Shown one piece after another: positions 11,979 to 22,791 of a stretch of DNA of 64,000 nt; position 1 is the stretch's first letter; every line of letters begins with the position of its first letter. Location of the stretch: assembly GCF_024323335.1 (NCBI RefSeq), contig NC_066582.1, positions 184,730,973-184,794,972 on the forward strand, written 5' to 3'. This DNA is from Lathyrus oleraceus. Its lineage: Eukaryota; Streptophyta; Magnoliopsida; Fabales; Fabaceae. Under the pieces are notes generated by a model that saw only the letters and a program-made list of their open reading frames with translations, had not been told where the DNA came from and did not search any database. A program made the position numbers and the translations under genes.

Positions 11979-13950
11979 TGTAACACCCCGATAAAATATG
12001 ATAATTATTTAATTTAAGTTTAATAGTATATTATGATGATAATATGAATGAGAGGGTATTATTTTTCAAAATAAAAGATAAACCATTCATATATATTATT
12101 ATTAGTATATTTATTAATTTAATTAAATAATTGGAATATTATTGGATTATTATTATAGGAATAATAAAGTTGGAATTGGAACGATTTTTGGAATCAGTGA
12201 AGAGTCCCATTTAGTAAAAAGGTTTTTCCACGTGAAAAGAGAGAAGCGACTAAAAAGTGGAAAAAGGGCAAAAAGGAAGAGCAAGAGAAAAAGGGTTGAA
12301 GAAGGGAAAAGCTTGAAGTTAAAGGATTTGCCGGATTAACTCAGGTAAGGGGGGTTTATCGTCGTTTAATGGGTATTATGGGTTAACATGTAATGGGTAG
12401 TAATAAGCCATTGATTGACTCTAATTAGGTTTTGAGAAATACCCTTGAATTGTGATGAATAAATTACGTTAAAACTGTGAACGAACCTATATTTGGATGA
12501 GTCGTAATTTCCTGGAAGTGTAGCTTTTTACGGAATCGAAATCGGAGGTCCGGAAGTCCTCCAACGGCGAAAAATGCGGGTAATTCTGCATTCTGTTCGT
12601 TGTTAGCGCAGGAACAGCTTTCTGTCTTGCGTTAACCGGTTAACCCAGGGCGTTAACCGGTTAACACTGTTATGATAATTAAAATAATTAAATTTTGTCT
12701 TGCGTTAACCGGTTAACCCAGGGTGTTAACCGGTTAACACTGTTAAAAATTGCCAAGAAGCGCATTCTGTTTTGCGTTAACCGATTAACCCAGGGCGTTA
12801 ACCGGTTAACACTGTTTGAAAGTGAAAAATTGATATTTAAATATTGTGTACGTTTTGGAATGGAATTATGTATACATATTGTATGGGCAGAAGTTTGATT
12901 TTTCTGAGCTGTTGTGGTGCAGTTTTGGTCGTTTCAGCTGAGTGATGTAATTTAGCTGATGTATGATATAGTAGGGATCATTTCCCGTTGTTTTGAGCAG
13001 TATAGGTATTAGTAGAGTGTGCTAATACTGTGATTTATTATTTGGCATGACATGATATGATTATGTGATAAATATGCTGATGATGTATGATGGTATGCAT
13101 AATGCGGTGAATATATCTATTATGTATGCAATTGTGGATGGACTGTTTATGGCTTAGAGTGTGAGCATATGTCCATTGTGGATTGTTGTTGATGTTTGCA
13201 TGCTAGGTGATTTAGCGTGCATAGCATAGCCTTTATGGTGGTAGCTAATTCCCATGGTGAGGAATTAGTGAGTGAGTCACTAGGTCTCAAATGAGTGGGA
13301 CTAGTGAGCTTGGTAGCCGTATCTGGGTTTGATCGGTGAGGTTGAACTATGTGTTCACGAATAGTCGGTACCGCATCCATGGAGTCTCATTTCATAATGT
13401 ATGTATGGCGTATAATATGAATGGATGTATTCCAATATTATACGTGTGTTTTGTGTTTGTGTTGAGTATGATTATGAGTTGGTGTTGCCGTTGCTGAATG
13501 TGTGATATGATTAGGGTGATGAATGTGTTAATTTACTTAACATTACATGATATTTTATAATGCTTATTATATCGATTGAGGAACTCACCCTTACAACTAT
13601 GTTTCAGGTAACGAGCAGTGATTGAGTAGAAGCTAGTGCTTGGAGTCTAGTGTAGTTCCTTAGTGGGTCATGCTCTGGTATATGTAACATCGGGACGGGA
13701 TGTTTTACCTTGTTTTCATTTTTGGTTGTTGAACAATATTACCTGTAATGTGTTACATGGTTTGCATGTTGTTAGATTTCTATCCGCTGCGAATTGTGCA
13801 ATGTTTTATTTTGATTAATAAATGAGCATGACAAGTTATTTTGGTGAATGGTGTGAAGTGTCAAGTGTGACACCCTGAAATTGCATATCTACTCTGATTT
13901 ATATTTTGTTGTTTTAATTAATTATTGGGGTATTTTAGAAGGGTGTTACA
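11979..13950 (+). repeat. 3' LTR of the Tekay-like element
   Basis: It matches the 5' LTR over its full 1972 bp with about 13 substitutions by eye and no indel noticed. Palindrome copies lie at 12631-12810. It ends GGGTGTTACA. Confidence 0.95.
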
Positions 13951-13955
13951 AGTAA
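13951..13955. repeat. Target site duplication AGTAA, right copy
   Basis: It matches 5465-5469. Confidence 0.95.
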
Positions 13956-15416
13956 TTCCATCCAGAATATTCTACTTGAGAGGAAACTGAAATAACAACC
14001 ATCCACGAGGAAATAAACTCAATGGGGAAACGGAAAAAAGTTTAAAGTTTTTCTGCTTAAGGGGCTGACACTCTACAATTGAAGGAGGACAGACACCATA
14101 TTTGGTATGGGGATAAAGTACCACCATAACAGAGAATGAGAATCTCAAACAAATCAAATATGAAGATGCGAGATATGCGAAAATCATGAAAGTATATGAA
14201 TCTATGTATATGTATATGTATATTTGGTGATTATGCTGACAAAATGAACATAGAGGATACAAAGGTGTCGCAAAGAAATTGAACCATCAGTACAATCCCT
14301 GGTCAATCCACAAAATATGGGGACACGCTGTGTGAGAACAGAGAAATCAACATCCCAAAGGCTCAACCCTAGCTGGGGAAAGACGGAGGAGATCTGCTGA
14401 GGACAAAACCTCCAATCTGTGGGGAATTTTAGGTCAACACCATAAAAATGGGAGACAACCCTACAGAGAAACAATCAACAAAATGTTGCTCAGAAACCAA
14501 GAGGAAACTCTGACTGAGAGCAAAGATACGACGATTGGTGGGGTAACCAAAGCGATCTACTAGGGAAGATCAAACATCTTCTGATGACGATCCACTGGCT
14601 GGGGAAATACAAACTCCACTTGAGAAGGCTGAAACTCTGTCAGGGACAAGGACACGCCGCAGGGTATCTGAATCAACCAACTCATCTAGGGATAAGGAAA
14701 TAAACTCTGTCGAGGATCAAACACTCCGCCGAGGAACCGAATCAACACAAACGTCTAGGGATATCCGAAGGGTTAACTGCTTCGGAAACCTCAGGTGCTT
14801 CGCACTTAAGGACTTGCTTTTTACTGAAATACTGTTGATATTCTTTTTACTTGCATTGGAGACAAAATTATTGCTTTTATATATTAAAGAAAACTTGATT
14901 TTGATTTTTAAAAATTAATTTTAAGACGATCATAATAAAATTTTAAACTATTGGCTGAAGTAAATAAGAGTAGAAACAATTGGATAAAAACTCAACTTTA
15001 TTCATTCGAATGGTAGTCTGTAAATGACAAGACTCCATAGATTTTACAGAGTTGAAAAATGGTAATTTACATGGAAAAGGGTTACATTGAATCCAAATGA
15101 TCCTTAATACTTCTACCAAATCTTGATATCCACTATGCTCTTGGCCGCTGCTGGAGATGAACTAATGTCAATCCTCGTGCTAAAACAAGTCTTTAGAACC
15201 ACTGAAGATCAGCAGAATGCAGTTACTTGCCATAATCCCTAATTTTTGCATAAGTTGCCCCAAGGTGGGGTACTCAACTTATTGGGAAGTTTTTCTTTTT
15301 TTAATGTCTCTAGTTTTTGCCCGGATCGCCCTTTCGGGTTTTCAATACACCGAGACACTCATTTTTGCCTAAGCCGCCCTTTCGGGTTTTCAACTTAGCG
15401 AGTTGTTCTTTTATTT
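13956..15416 (-). repeat. 3' UTR of the minus-strand family-B element, second part
   Basis: This continues the 3' UTR interrupted by the Tekay-like insertion. Similar sequence flanks the family-C solo LTR (39780-40151 and 43520-44096), including the TTTCTGCTTAAGG and ATGCTGACAAAA stretches. On the minus strand, two GNRA-type hairpin repeats lie next to the integrase stop. No gene is seen. Confidence 0.7.
15329..15386 (-). repeat. Two CCCGAAAGGG hairpins 48 nt apart
   Basis: On the minus strand CCCGAAAGGG (a CCC/GGG stem with a GAAA tetraloop) occurs at 15386-15377 and 15338-15329, each within the context GAAAACCCGAAAGGGCG. The family-A Ogre has matching hairpins at 30013 and 30061, also 48 nt apart, downstream of its pol. 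Conserved spacing and GNRA loops suggest RNA structure in the 3' UTR. Confidence 0.65.
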
Positions 15417-15561
15417 TTAGGCGAAGTATTTCTTGACTGCATCTGCGTTCAGAGGACACATGAACTCTTCATCATCCATAGTTGTAATAATCAATGCACC
15501 ACCTGAAAAGGATCTCTTGACAACGTATAGGCCTTCATAATTGGGAGTCCATTTTCCTCTG
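15417..15561 (-). pseudogene. pol: C-terminal fragment of Ogre-type integrase, minus strand
   Basis: The minus strand encodes the last 47 or so residues of an Ogre-type polyprotein. It runs from RGKWTPNYEG, through SGGAL, to DAVKKYFA and stop TAA (15419-15417). The end of the family-A pol at 29720-29867 is very similar (GKWTPNYEGPYVVKK ... VVKKYFA). The upstream part is lost because the family-A Ogre inserted at 15562 and the far side is not found in this window. This confirms that the 1-15561 material belongs to a minus-strand Ogre-like element. Confidence 0.85.
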
Positions 15562-15923
15562 TGTAGCACCTCAAAATTTGCCCTCCTCATTCATGCATTC
15601 ATTTTAGGTCATTTAACACTTCATATTGCATCTCATCATGTCAATCAAAATTAGCTCCCAGAGGATATCATCCAAGTCAATTGGTTTCATTTTCAGAGGT
15701 TTTCTTCAAAAGATCAAGCTTAACAGACTCAGTACAATTCAAAATTCACCTGTGAAATCGAAAGTCAACTGTTGGTCAACTGAAGGTCAAATGGCTAGGG
15801 AATAACTTGAGTTACTTCCAACATGTTCAAATGAGGCATATTCATCATTTTACATATTACTCTTGAAGGAACAAAGGTCCAGCGCACAGGTTACAAATTT
15901 GGAAAGATGACTTGAACTGTCAT

Positions 15924-16015
15924 GCTCGCTAGGCGAGCAGAATGGTTCGCCTAGCGAGCCACCAAAGTCTGAACTGTCATGCTCGCTGGGCGAGCAGATC
16001 CTTCGCTAGGCGAAG
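15924..16015. promoter_or_regulatory. Palindrome cluster GCTCGCTAGGCGAGC in LTR A
   Basis: Near-perfect palindromes lie at 15924-15938 (GCTCGCTAGGCGAGC), around 15945-15959 (reverse version), 15981-15995 (GCTCGCTGGGCGAGC) and 16001-16015 (CTTCGCTAGGCGAAG). Stem bases change together between copies: GCTCGC/GCGAGC becomes CTTCGC/GCGAAG. A second cluster at 16522-16584 includes GCGAAGCTTCGC. Equivalent clusters occur at 32496-32590 and in both solo LTRs of the family. Confidence 0.65.
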
Positions 16016-18024
16016 CCCACGCGTTTTGAAAATAAAAAATATAACAGAAAAATTTTGGGCTTGAGTTGCCTTCATTCTGAGCCCACCAAGCCACCAAAAT
16101 CAGAGTATAAATTCTAAAATTTCATTGAAACAAAACCCTAGAGAGACTCTAACTAATTCAGAACAGCCTCCAGAGACTGAAGGGATCACCTCTACCAATT
16201 CCATCTCATATAAACCCTAAGATTATTCTGCAAACCCAACGGTGCAATTCAATTTCACTCGATCTCTCCAATCAGGTTTGCCTTATTCCCATTACTTTAC
16301 ACTTTTAATTTGAAATTCCTAAAGCATGAGGTATTATGGTTGAATCCGGGAGAGTGGGTATAGTTAGGTTTCACATGTGGGTTTAGATATGCATGAATGT
16401 GTAAAACAATGCCTTTAATGTTTGACCACTTAATTTATGAAATGGGTACCACGGGGTTTGGGGTTTCTGAAATCGTACTGTTATCAGAGAAGAACCCAGA
16501 ACCCGTAGGCATTCACTAGCCCATCGCTAGGCGAGCCTGCAGCGAAGCTTCGCTAAGCCTTCGCTAGGCGAAGGAGTAGCGATCGCGACAGTAGCTGCTT
16601 TTTTTGTTTGCTCTCCAATCTGTTTTGTGTTCGCTATGACATGCTTTCTATTACGTCCGGGCACATGTTTTGGTATGTATGTCATGTATTGATGTGTGGA
16701 TCCTTGCCCCCTGATTTTGAGTTTTGATACCCTTTTGATGCATTTGTTTGACAAGAGGTTTAGGCCTCTCACCCTTCGTTGCTTTTTGTGTGTTTTTTTA
16801 TGAACTTTAATGGCATGATTCATGCGGTTACATTCTTATTTGGTGCAACCTTTGATTGCACTCCATCTTGTTTTTTCTAACCTGTTTGTTGAGTTTTTGT
16901 GAGGGCTCACATGACTCTTGAAGAGATAGCTTGCTTGGTATTCCACTTTATTTGTGGGATACCATTTGGAGATTTATTCTGATTGCTTTGCTGACTTGCT
17001 TTCTTTGATGGTGTTAGCTTGAGAGATCTCTGGGTTTCTTATTTATTTAGTTGCTGTTACTTCGGATCTTTATCCGTGTGGTAGATCTCTTGACCCCTTT
17101 TACATCTTTTCAGCATTTTACTGCTTTCTTAGCCGGAAGACCTCGATAGGAGGCAATGTTTTTATGTGTTTACTTTTGTGCCCAAAGACCTCCAAGAAGA
17201 CGCACCAGTGCTAAAGCCCTCCATGAAGAGGCAATTGACGGATAAAAGGGATTAGTAGTCAATCCCCCGTTATTCAGTGTGTCGTTCTTTATGCTCACAC
17301 TACATGTCGATGCTTCAGAACAAAAGCCCAAGATCTTTTGTCCGGTCAGTCAGTGGAGAGAGTTCCATCTTCCTGAATCCCCACTTTTTGTCATGAGCTC
17401 ACCCTGTCCAGGGTTAAGAGCTATGAGGTCTTATCCTCATTAACCTTTTGATCTGCTCACCCTGACGTTCAGTCTCAGCGGTTAAGAGCCCGTTTAGTTA
17501 CCCTTCCATGGCTTGTTTGTCGAGGTTGATATGACCCCTCTTGACTAAAGCCCTACCCAGGTATGTTGAGCCCCCTTGTTGGCGTGTTTACTTTATGCAT
17601 GTTCGTTTTGTATGGTGAGCTCGTCTCCCCATAGGATTGCTAGGCTTCGTATAGTCTCTCGTGTGCATGTCAATTAAGGTAGCACGGTTCCTTCGTCAAG
17701 GACTTCCTTTTTGCATGAGCATTCCTAAAACACAAACAAATTCATTGATTTTTCTTTTCCTAAGAACACGTTAACTCCTTCTACCACAGGCGAGTAAGTC
17801 TCCAAAGGTCGAGCATCCGGTAGATTGCATAGTAATGTCGTTCATCTAAAAAACACAAACAAATAGGTCAGCCGAGCTACGAAGACTCTGATTCTCATAT
17901 TCATATGAGATACGTATGCAATGGATGCGACATCCGTACGAGTCATTTTCTTTTGACCCATCTTTTAGTAAATAGTACATTAGATAAACCCACACCCTTT
18001 AGATAAGAACAACAAGAGTGGATC

Positions 18025-18040
18025 CCGTAGAGTACTACGG
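18025..18040 (+). promoter_or_regulatory. Conserved U5-region hairpin CCGTAG-AGTA-CTACGG
   Basis: A 6-bp stem with an AGTA loop is followed by GTGCTAATACCTTCCCTT. The same hairpin and downstream core occur in family A (19910-19925 reversed) and family D (59652-59667). Family B keeps the loop and the core but has stem CCTAGG/CCTAGG (53338-53353 and 61620-61635). A compensated stem points to a conserved RNA element near the R/U5 part of these LTRs. Confidence 0.7.
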
Positions 18041-18183
18041 ATACGTAGGGGTGCTAATACCTTCCCTTTGCATAATTGACTCCCGAACCCAAGATTTGGT
18101 TGCGAGACCTTGTCTTTTCCTTTCCTTTTTCCAGGTTTACTTAGAGCGTTTCCTTTCCCTCCTTTGGGATAAATAACGCACGG

Positions 18184-18193
18184 TGGCGACTCT
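18184..18193 (+). other. Primer-site-like 10-mer TGGCGACTCT inside U5
   Basis: It is identical to the first ten bases of the primer site at 18255 and lies 71 bp upstream inside the LTR. Copies occur at the same relative place at 42972, 48593, 53501 and 61784, with a one-base variant at 59801. Confidence 0.75.
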
Positions 18194-18254
18194 TCTGTCA
18201 TTTCTTTCTCGTCGGTTGTTTTTTCGCATACTATATTTTTTAGGCTGCGACAAC

Positions 18255-18274
18255 TGGCGACTCTGCTGGGGACC
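18255..18274 (+). other. Ogre primer binding site
   Basis: TGGCGACTCTGCTGGGGACC starts two bases after the LTR end. Ogre elements are known to use an arginine tRNA primer, and this sequence has the expected position and a form complementary to a CCA-ended tRNA. Confidence 0.85.
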
Positions 18275-19152
18275 TGGTTTCCCTAAGCGAGTCCCTCCTA
18301 GATTTTGTAGGTTTCTCGTTTGTTGGGTGTTTATTTCTGTTGTACAGTTATTTATTTACCTGCTTTATCTTATTCCATTCATGTACATATGTCTGCTGTA
18401 TCGGTGGGTTCTGTCGGGTTGTTTGTTTGTTGGGGCGGGATGTTCTATGAGATAAGCCCACTACCCAGGCTTGAGTGTACACACAGGTTTTAGAATGGAT
18501 AGTCATGAGGCTTGCGTATTATGTTGCTACGTTAAGTTGTTCATGAAGACCCACACCCAGATGAGGTTTCTTTTGGATATATTTTGTCCTATGGGTGTTC
18601 CATAACGACATGTGTTCCTTTAGAAATCGTCGACTCTGGTGACCATTTCCCGAGAACTCAGTCGAGGCCTCTCCTCCGAGATGCGTTTATGTTAGCTCTG
18701 GTGGGCGCATTCTCGTTGTTCAATTCGAGGACCCCGAGGTTGGGAACTTGCTATTAGGATGTCCTGTTGAGGGGAGTCAGTGGAGGTCTTTTGTTTTGTA
18801 ATAATGCCAAACCTTCAGTGGTAAACGTATTATTCGACTGAAGGGAAAGAAACTAACAAACTTCTGTTCTTAGAACCTACCAGTGAGGGGCGGGCTAAAT
18901 TCAGGAAACCTTAACCTTCAACCAACCCGGTTTTATGGAGCAGAGCTTTGATCTCGTATTATATTACTCAGTGGGTTTCTCTTCAGACAATGCAACCCAA
19001 CAGTTGTTCAAGTAGATACAGCAATCTTGATTTCCATGTCACTGCATTGCATCACATCATGTTGCATTCATATCATTTAACACATGTTTATCTATTTCTA
19101 GGGGTTTACATCTTCCTCTTGATTCCGGCCGGGATTCTCTAGTTCTCTTAAG
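18275..19152 (+). other. 5' untranslated leader of the family-A Ogre
   Basis: This stretch of about 0.9 kb lies between the primer site and ORF1. Its last part (from about 18980) is similar to 49480-49600 in the chimeric element, showing a conserved leader. Small ORFs here match nothing recognisable. Confidence 0.75.
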
Positions 19153-19697
19153 ATGGATATTGGCAGAAAGAGACATGTCGCCTACAAGTTTCCTGTGGTC
19201 TGTTTGGAGCATATTCAACAGCTGGTGAAGTTAATGAATCAGGATTATCTAGAAAGATTCCGGAAAGACTATGGTTTGATTTTAAGCTTCGTTACGGTTC
19301 TCTCTGAGGATCAACATGATGCTCTCTTTACATTGTTGCAGTTCTATGACCCTCCATTGAGGTGTTTCACGTTCCCAGATTATATTTTAGTCCCTACTTT
19401 GGAGGAGGTTGCTAGTTTTTTCAGAGTTCCTATCAAGCCGCAGTTGCTATTCTGCAGTTCCGAGTTTCTGCCCGATCTCAACAGGGTTGCTTCAGCCACA
19501 TATTTGGGGAAATCAGTCTTGAAAGCTAATATGTGTCAAAAGGGAGGAGTTAATGGTTTTCATTTGAGTTTCTTTGTGGGAGAAGCCAAGAAGAAGCTTG
19601 AAGATGGTGATCAGAAGGGTTTCAATGCTGTGTTGGCTCTTTGCGTATACGGGATTGTCCTGTTCCCGAACGTTGCCAAATTTGTGGACGTAGACGC
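19153..19697 (+). pseudogene. ORF1: Ogre ORF1, 5' piece, interrupted by solo LTR
   Basis: Starting MDIGRKRHVAYKF, about 181 residues are intact up to the insertion after VDVDA. The stretch around LLQFYDPPLRCFTFPDY..VPTLEE is the hallmark of the Ogre ORF1 family and is also present in the second ORF1 at 62695. The role of ORF1 is unknown; it is found upstream of gag in Ogre and other Tat elements. The reading frame resumes exactly at 22040 once the solo LTR and one TSD copy are discounted, so the insertion itself caused this break. Confidence 0.88.
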
Positions 19698-22039
19698 TGT
19701 CGCAACCTGAAAAAAGGAGATGTGAAAAAACAACCGGCGAGAAAAGAAATGACAGAAGAGTCGCCACCGTACGTTATTTATCCCAAAGGGGGGAAAGGAA
19801 ACGCTCGAAGTAAACCTGGAAAAAGGAAAGGAAAAGACAAGGTCTCGCAACCAAATCTCGGGTTCGGGAGCCGATTATGCAAAGGGAAGGTATTAGCACC
19901 CCTACGCATCCGTAGTACTCTACGGGATCCACGTTTGTTGTTCTTGTCTAAAGGGTGCGTGTATATCTAATGTACTACTTACTAAAAGGGGGGTCAAAAG
20001 AAAATGACTCGCACGGATGTCGCATCCACTGCATACGTATCTCATCTGAATATGAGAATCAGAGTCTTCGTAGCTCGGCTACCTAGGGGTTAAAGAGGAG
20101 TGTGCTCGCTAAGACATCGCGTCTTATGCCTACATATCTCATCTGGAATGAGAATCAGAGCAAGCTGTAATTCGGCTAACTACGGGTTAAGGGTTGTGTT
20201 TTTGGGTGAACGACGTTACTATGCAATCTACCGGATGCTCGACCTTTGGAGACTTACTCGCCTGTAGTAGAAGGAGTTAACGTGTTCTTAGGGGAAGAAA
20301 AATCAATGAGTTTGTTTGTGTTTTAGGAATGCTCATGCAAAAAAGGAAGTCCTAGACGAAGGAACAGTGCTACCTTAATTGACATGCAAACGAGAGACTA
20401 TACGAAGCCTAGCAATCCTACAGGGAGATGATCAGACCATACAAAACAAACATGCATAAAGTAAACACGCCAGCAATGGGGCTTAAACATACATGGGTAG
20501 GGCTTCAGTCAAGAGGGGTCATATCAACCTCGACAAACAAGCCATGGAATAGGTAATCAAACGGGCTCTTAACCACTGACATTGAACGTCAGGGTGAGCA
20601 GATCAAAAGGGTAATGAGGATAAGACCTCATAGCTCTTAACCCTGGCCAGGGTGAGCTTAAGACAAAAAGTGGGGATTCAGAATGATGGAACCCTCTCCA
20701 CTGATTGACCGGACAAAAGATCTTGGCCTTTTGTTCTGAAGCATCGACATGTAGTGTGAGCATAAAGAACGACACACTGAATAACGGGGGATTGACTACT
20801 AATCCCTTTTATTCGTCAATTGCCACTTTACGGAGGTCTTTGGGCACAAAAGTAAACAAACAAAAGAAAACATTGCCTCCTATTGAGGTCTTCCAGCTAA
20901 GAAAGCGGTAAAATGCAGGAAAAATAAAGGGATCAAGAGATCTACCACACGGATAAAGATCCGAAGCAACAGCAGTTAAAGAAATAAGAAACCCAGAGAT
21001 CTCTCAAGCTGGCACTATCAAAGAAAGCAAGTCAATACAGGTAATCGGAATAAACCTCCAAAGGGAATCCCATAAATAAAGTGGAATGCCAAGCAAGCTA
21101 CCTCTGCAAGAGTCATGTGAGCCCTCACAAAAACTCAACAAATAGGTTAGAGAAACACGATAGGGTAATCCAGAGTTGCCCCAAATCAAAATGTAAGCAC
21201 ATGAATCATGCCCTTAAATTTCACAAAAACAACTCACAAAAAGCAACCAAGTGTAGGAGGCATAAACCTCTTGTCAAACACATTCATCAAAAGGGTATCA
21301 AAAATTTCAGGTTGAAAGTATATAGTAGTGGAAATAGGGCAAACCTGATTGGAGAGATCGAATGAAATTGAATTGCCCGGGTGGGTTTTGCAGAACAATC
21401 TTAGGGTTTATATGAGAGGGAATTGGTTCTTTGCAGATGAGTTCCCTTCAGTCTCTGGAGGCTGCTCTGAACTCTGTTAGCTCTTCTCTCACTATCTTTT
21501 TCCCAGGGTTTTTTGGGAGATGGAAGTCTAGAATTTATAACCTGATTTTTGTGACTTTGTGGGCTCAAAAGAGAGAGGTCCAAGTCCAAGATTTTTCTGT
21601 TATATTTTATTTATTTATTTATTTATTTATTTTCGTTTTTCGTTTTTTCGTTTTTTTTTTTCAAAACGCGTGGGCTTCGCCTAGCGAGCATGACAGTTCA
21701 AGAAATTCCTCTAAGCGTAGGTGATTCTGGTGGCTTTTCTTGGGACTCGATAGGCGATCCCTTCTGCTCGCCTAGCGAGCATGACAGCTCATGAACAAAC
21801 TTTTGCTCCTTCAAGATTAACGTTTTGACTGATGAATAGACCCCATTTGAACATGTTGGAAGTATCTCAAGGCATTCCCTTGTGTTGACTGATCACCCAG
21901 ATAGGACCCACAAAGTGTCTTGGATGATATTCAAGCTTCTTGGATCTAATTCTGATTGACATGATGAAATGCAATATGAAATGGTAAATGACCTAAAACT
22001 GAACGCATGAATGAGGGGGGCAAATTTTGAGGTATTACA
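19698..22039 (-). mobile_element. Solo LTR, family A, minus strand, inside ORF1
   Basis: This 2342-bp sequence has TG...CA ends and a perfect TSD GACGC (19693-19697 and 22040-22044). Reversed, it begins TGTAATACCTCAAAATTTG and ends CAGGTTGCGACA like the other family-A LTRs. It keeps the U5 hairpin (19910-19925) and the palindromes (around 21676-21785). No internal region remains, so it formed by LTR-LTR recombination after insertion. A TTTA microsatellite lies at about 21605-21640. Confidence 0.93.
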
Positions 22040-22406
22040 GACGCCATACGCCTCTTCGTCTTGGGAAATCCGGTGCCGACCTTGTTGGGAGATTTCTTTC
22101 ATTCAGTGCATCACATGAGTGAGAATAGAAGGGAAGGATTGGTGAATTGTTGTGCGCCTTTGTTCTATAAGTGGTTCAGTTCTCACCTGCCCAAATCAGG
22201 AGCGTTCATTGATGTCAAGGACTCGTTGAGTTGGTCGAAGAGATGATGGGAATTACTACAGAGAGCACATCAACGAGTTGGATGGAATAATTCACAAGAG
22301 GAATCTGCTTATCCGGCGTTTGACAGAATCTCCAGATCATCCTGACACAGTGGTACTACTGGCTGAAGTGAGGAGCAGTCCTTATGGGTTGTATACAGGA
22401 GGCTGA
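22040..22406 (+). pseudogene. ORF1: Ogre ORF1, 3' pieces, with internal deletion
   Basis: After the solo LTR the frame continues IRLFVLGNPVPTLLGDFFHS to about 22243 (LSWSKR), then hits a stop. A different frame from 22254 encodes REHINELDGII..RLTESPDHP and ends at TGA 22404-22406; this resembles an ORF1 C-terminus. Compared with the second ORF1 (62695 on), the middle part with the WYDPSLR and HNVHRKGRSE stretches is missing here. An internal deletion near 22245-22253 therefore removed several hundred base pairs and shifted the frame. Confidence 0.75.
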
Positions 22407-22791
22407 TTCCCGATTTTTGTTCCTCTCTTTACTTATTGTATTGTAGTGATGATCCACAGGCTTGTTGTGGAGATCCTTTATTTGATGTATGGTTGGCTAA
22501 GGCCTTTCCCTTCTTAAACCCATTTATATGATGGTTTCCTTTATTGCATCTTGATCTCAGAAGTTTATCCACAACTCGGTCTTCTTGCGCTTTTTATCTG
22601 ATGTGAGACTGGAATCAAGGGGGTAGAATATCCGTTGGAATTGATAAACATGTCAGTGCATTTACATATTCATTTACATATCTTGCATAACAGGTACCGC
22701 TGCAGTGTTCTTATATTATTTGGTGTTCACTAGCAGGATAGCTGACTCAGGCATTCATCGGTACGATACCCGCAGAAACCAGCAGAGAGTA
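22407..22791 (+). other. Spacer between ORF1 and gag
   Basis: No clear ORF is seen. From about 22680 it resembles 49670-49700 of the chimeric element: both have an AACAGGT or GCAGGT step followed by ACCGCAG or CACCGCAG, then an open frame encoding HRYxTxxN upstream of the gag ATG. A splice acceptor here is possible. Confidence 0.5.

Larger units (their letters stand above)
5470..13950 (+). mobile_element. Complete Tekay-like chromovirus (Ty3/gypsy LTR retrotransposon)
   Basis: This 8481-bp element has two 1972-bp LTRs (TG...CA ends), a tRNA-iMet type primer site, gag, pol in the order PR-RT-RH-IN-chromodomain, a polypurine tract and a perfect 5-bp TSD. By eye the LTRs differ at about 13 positions (about 0.7%). 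That implies a recent insertion, on the order of a few hundred thousand years at commonly used plant LTR rates. It lies inside the 3' UTR of an older minus-strand Ogre-like element. The only coding defect seen is an in-frame amber codon between gag and pol. Confidence 0.95.
15562..18252 (+). repeat. 5' LTR of the family-A Ogre
   Basis: This 2691-bp LTR starts TGTAGCACCTCAAAATTTGCC and ends GGCTGCGACA. It is repeated at 32134-34134 (truncated), reversed at 19698-22039, and as a shorter solo copy at 41269-43035. Its U5 end carries a conserved hairpin at 18025-18040 and a copy of the first ten bases of the primer site at 18184-18193. It has two palindrome clusters (15924-16015 and 16522-16584). 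Confidence 0.93.

Noticed and set aside
12695..12898. ORF encoding repeated CVNRLTQGVNRLT
   Set aside because: It is a translation of the GTTAACCGGTTAAC palindrome cluster in the LTR, not a gene.
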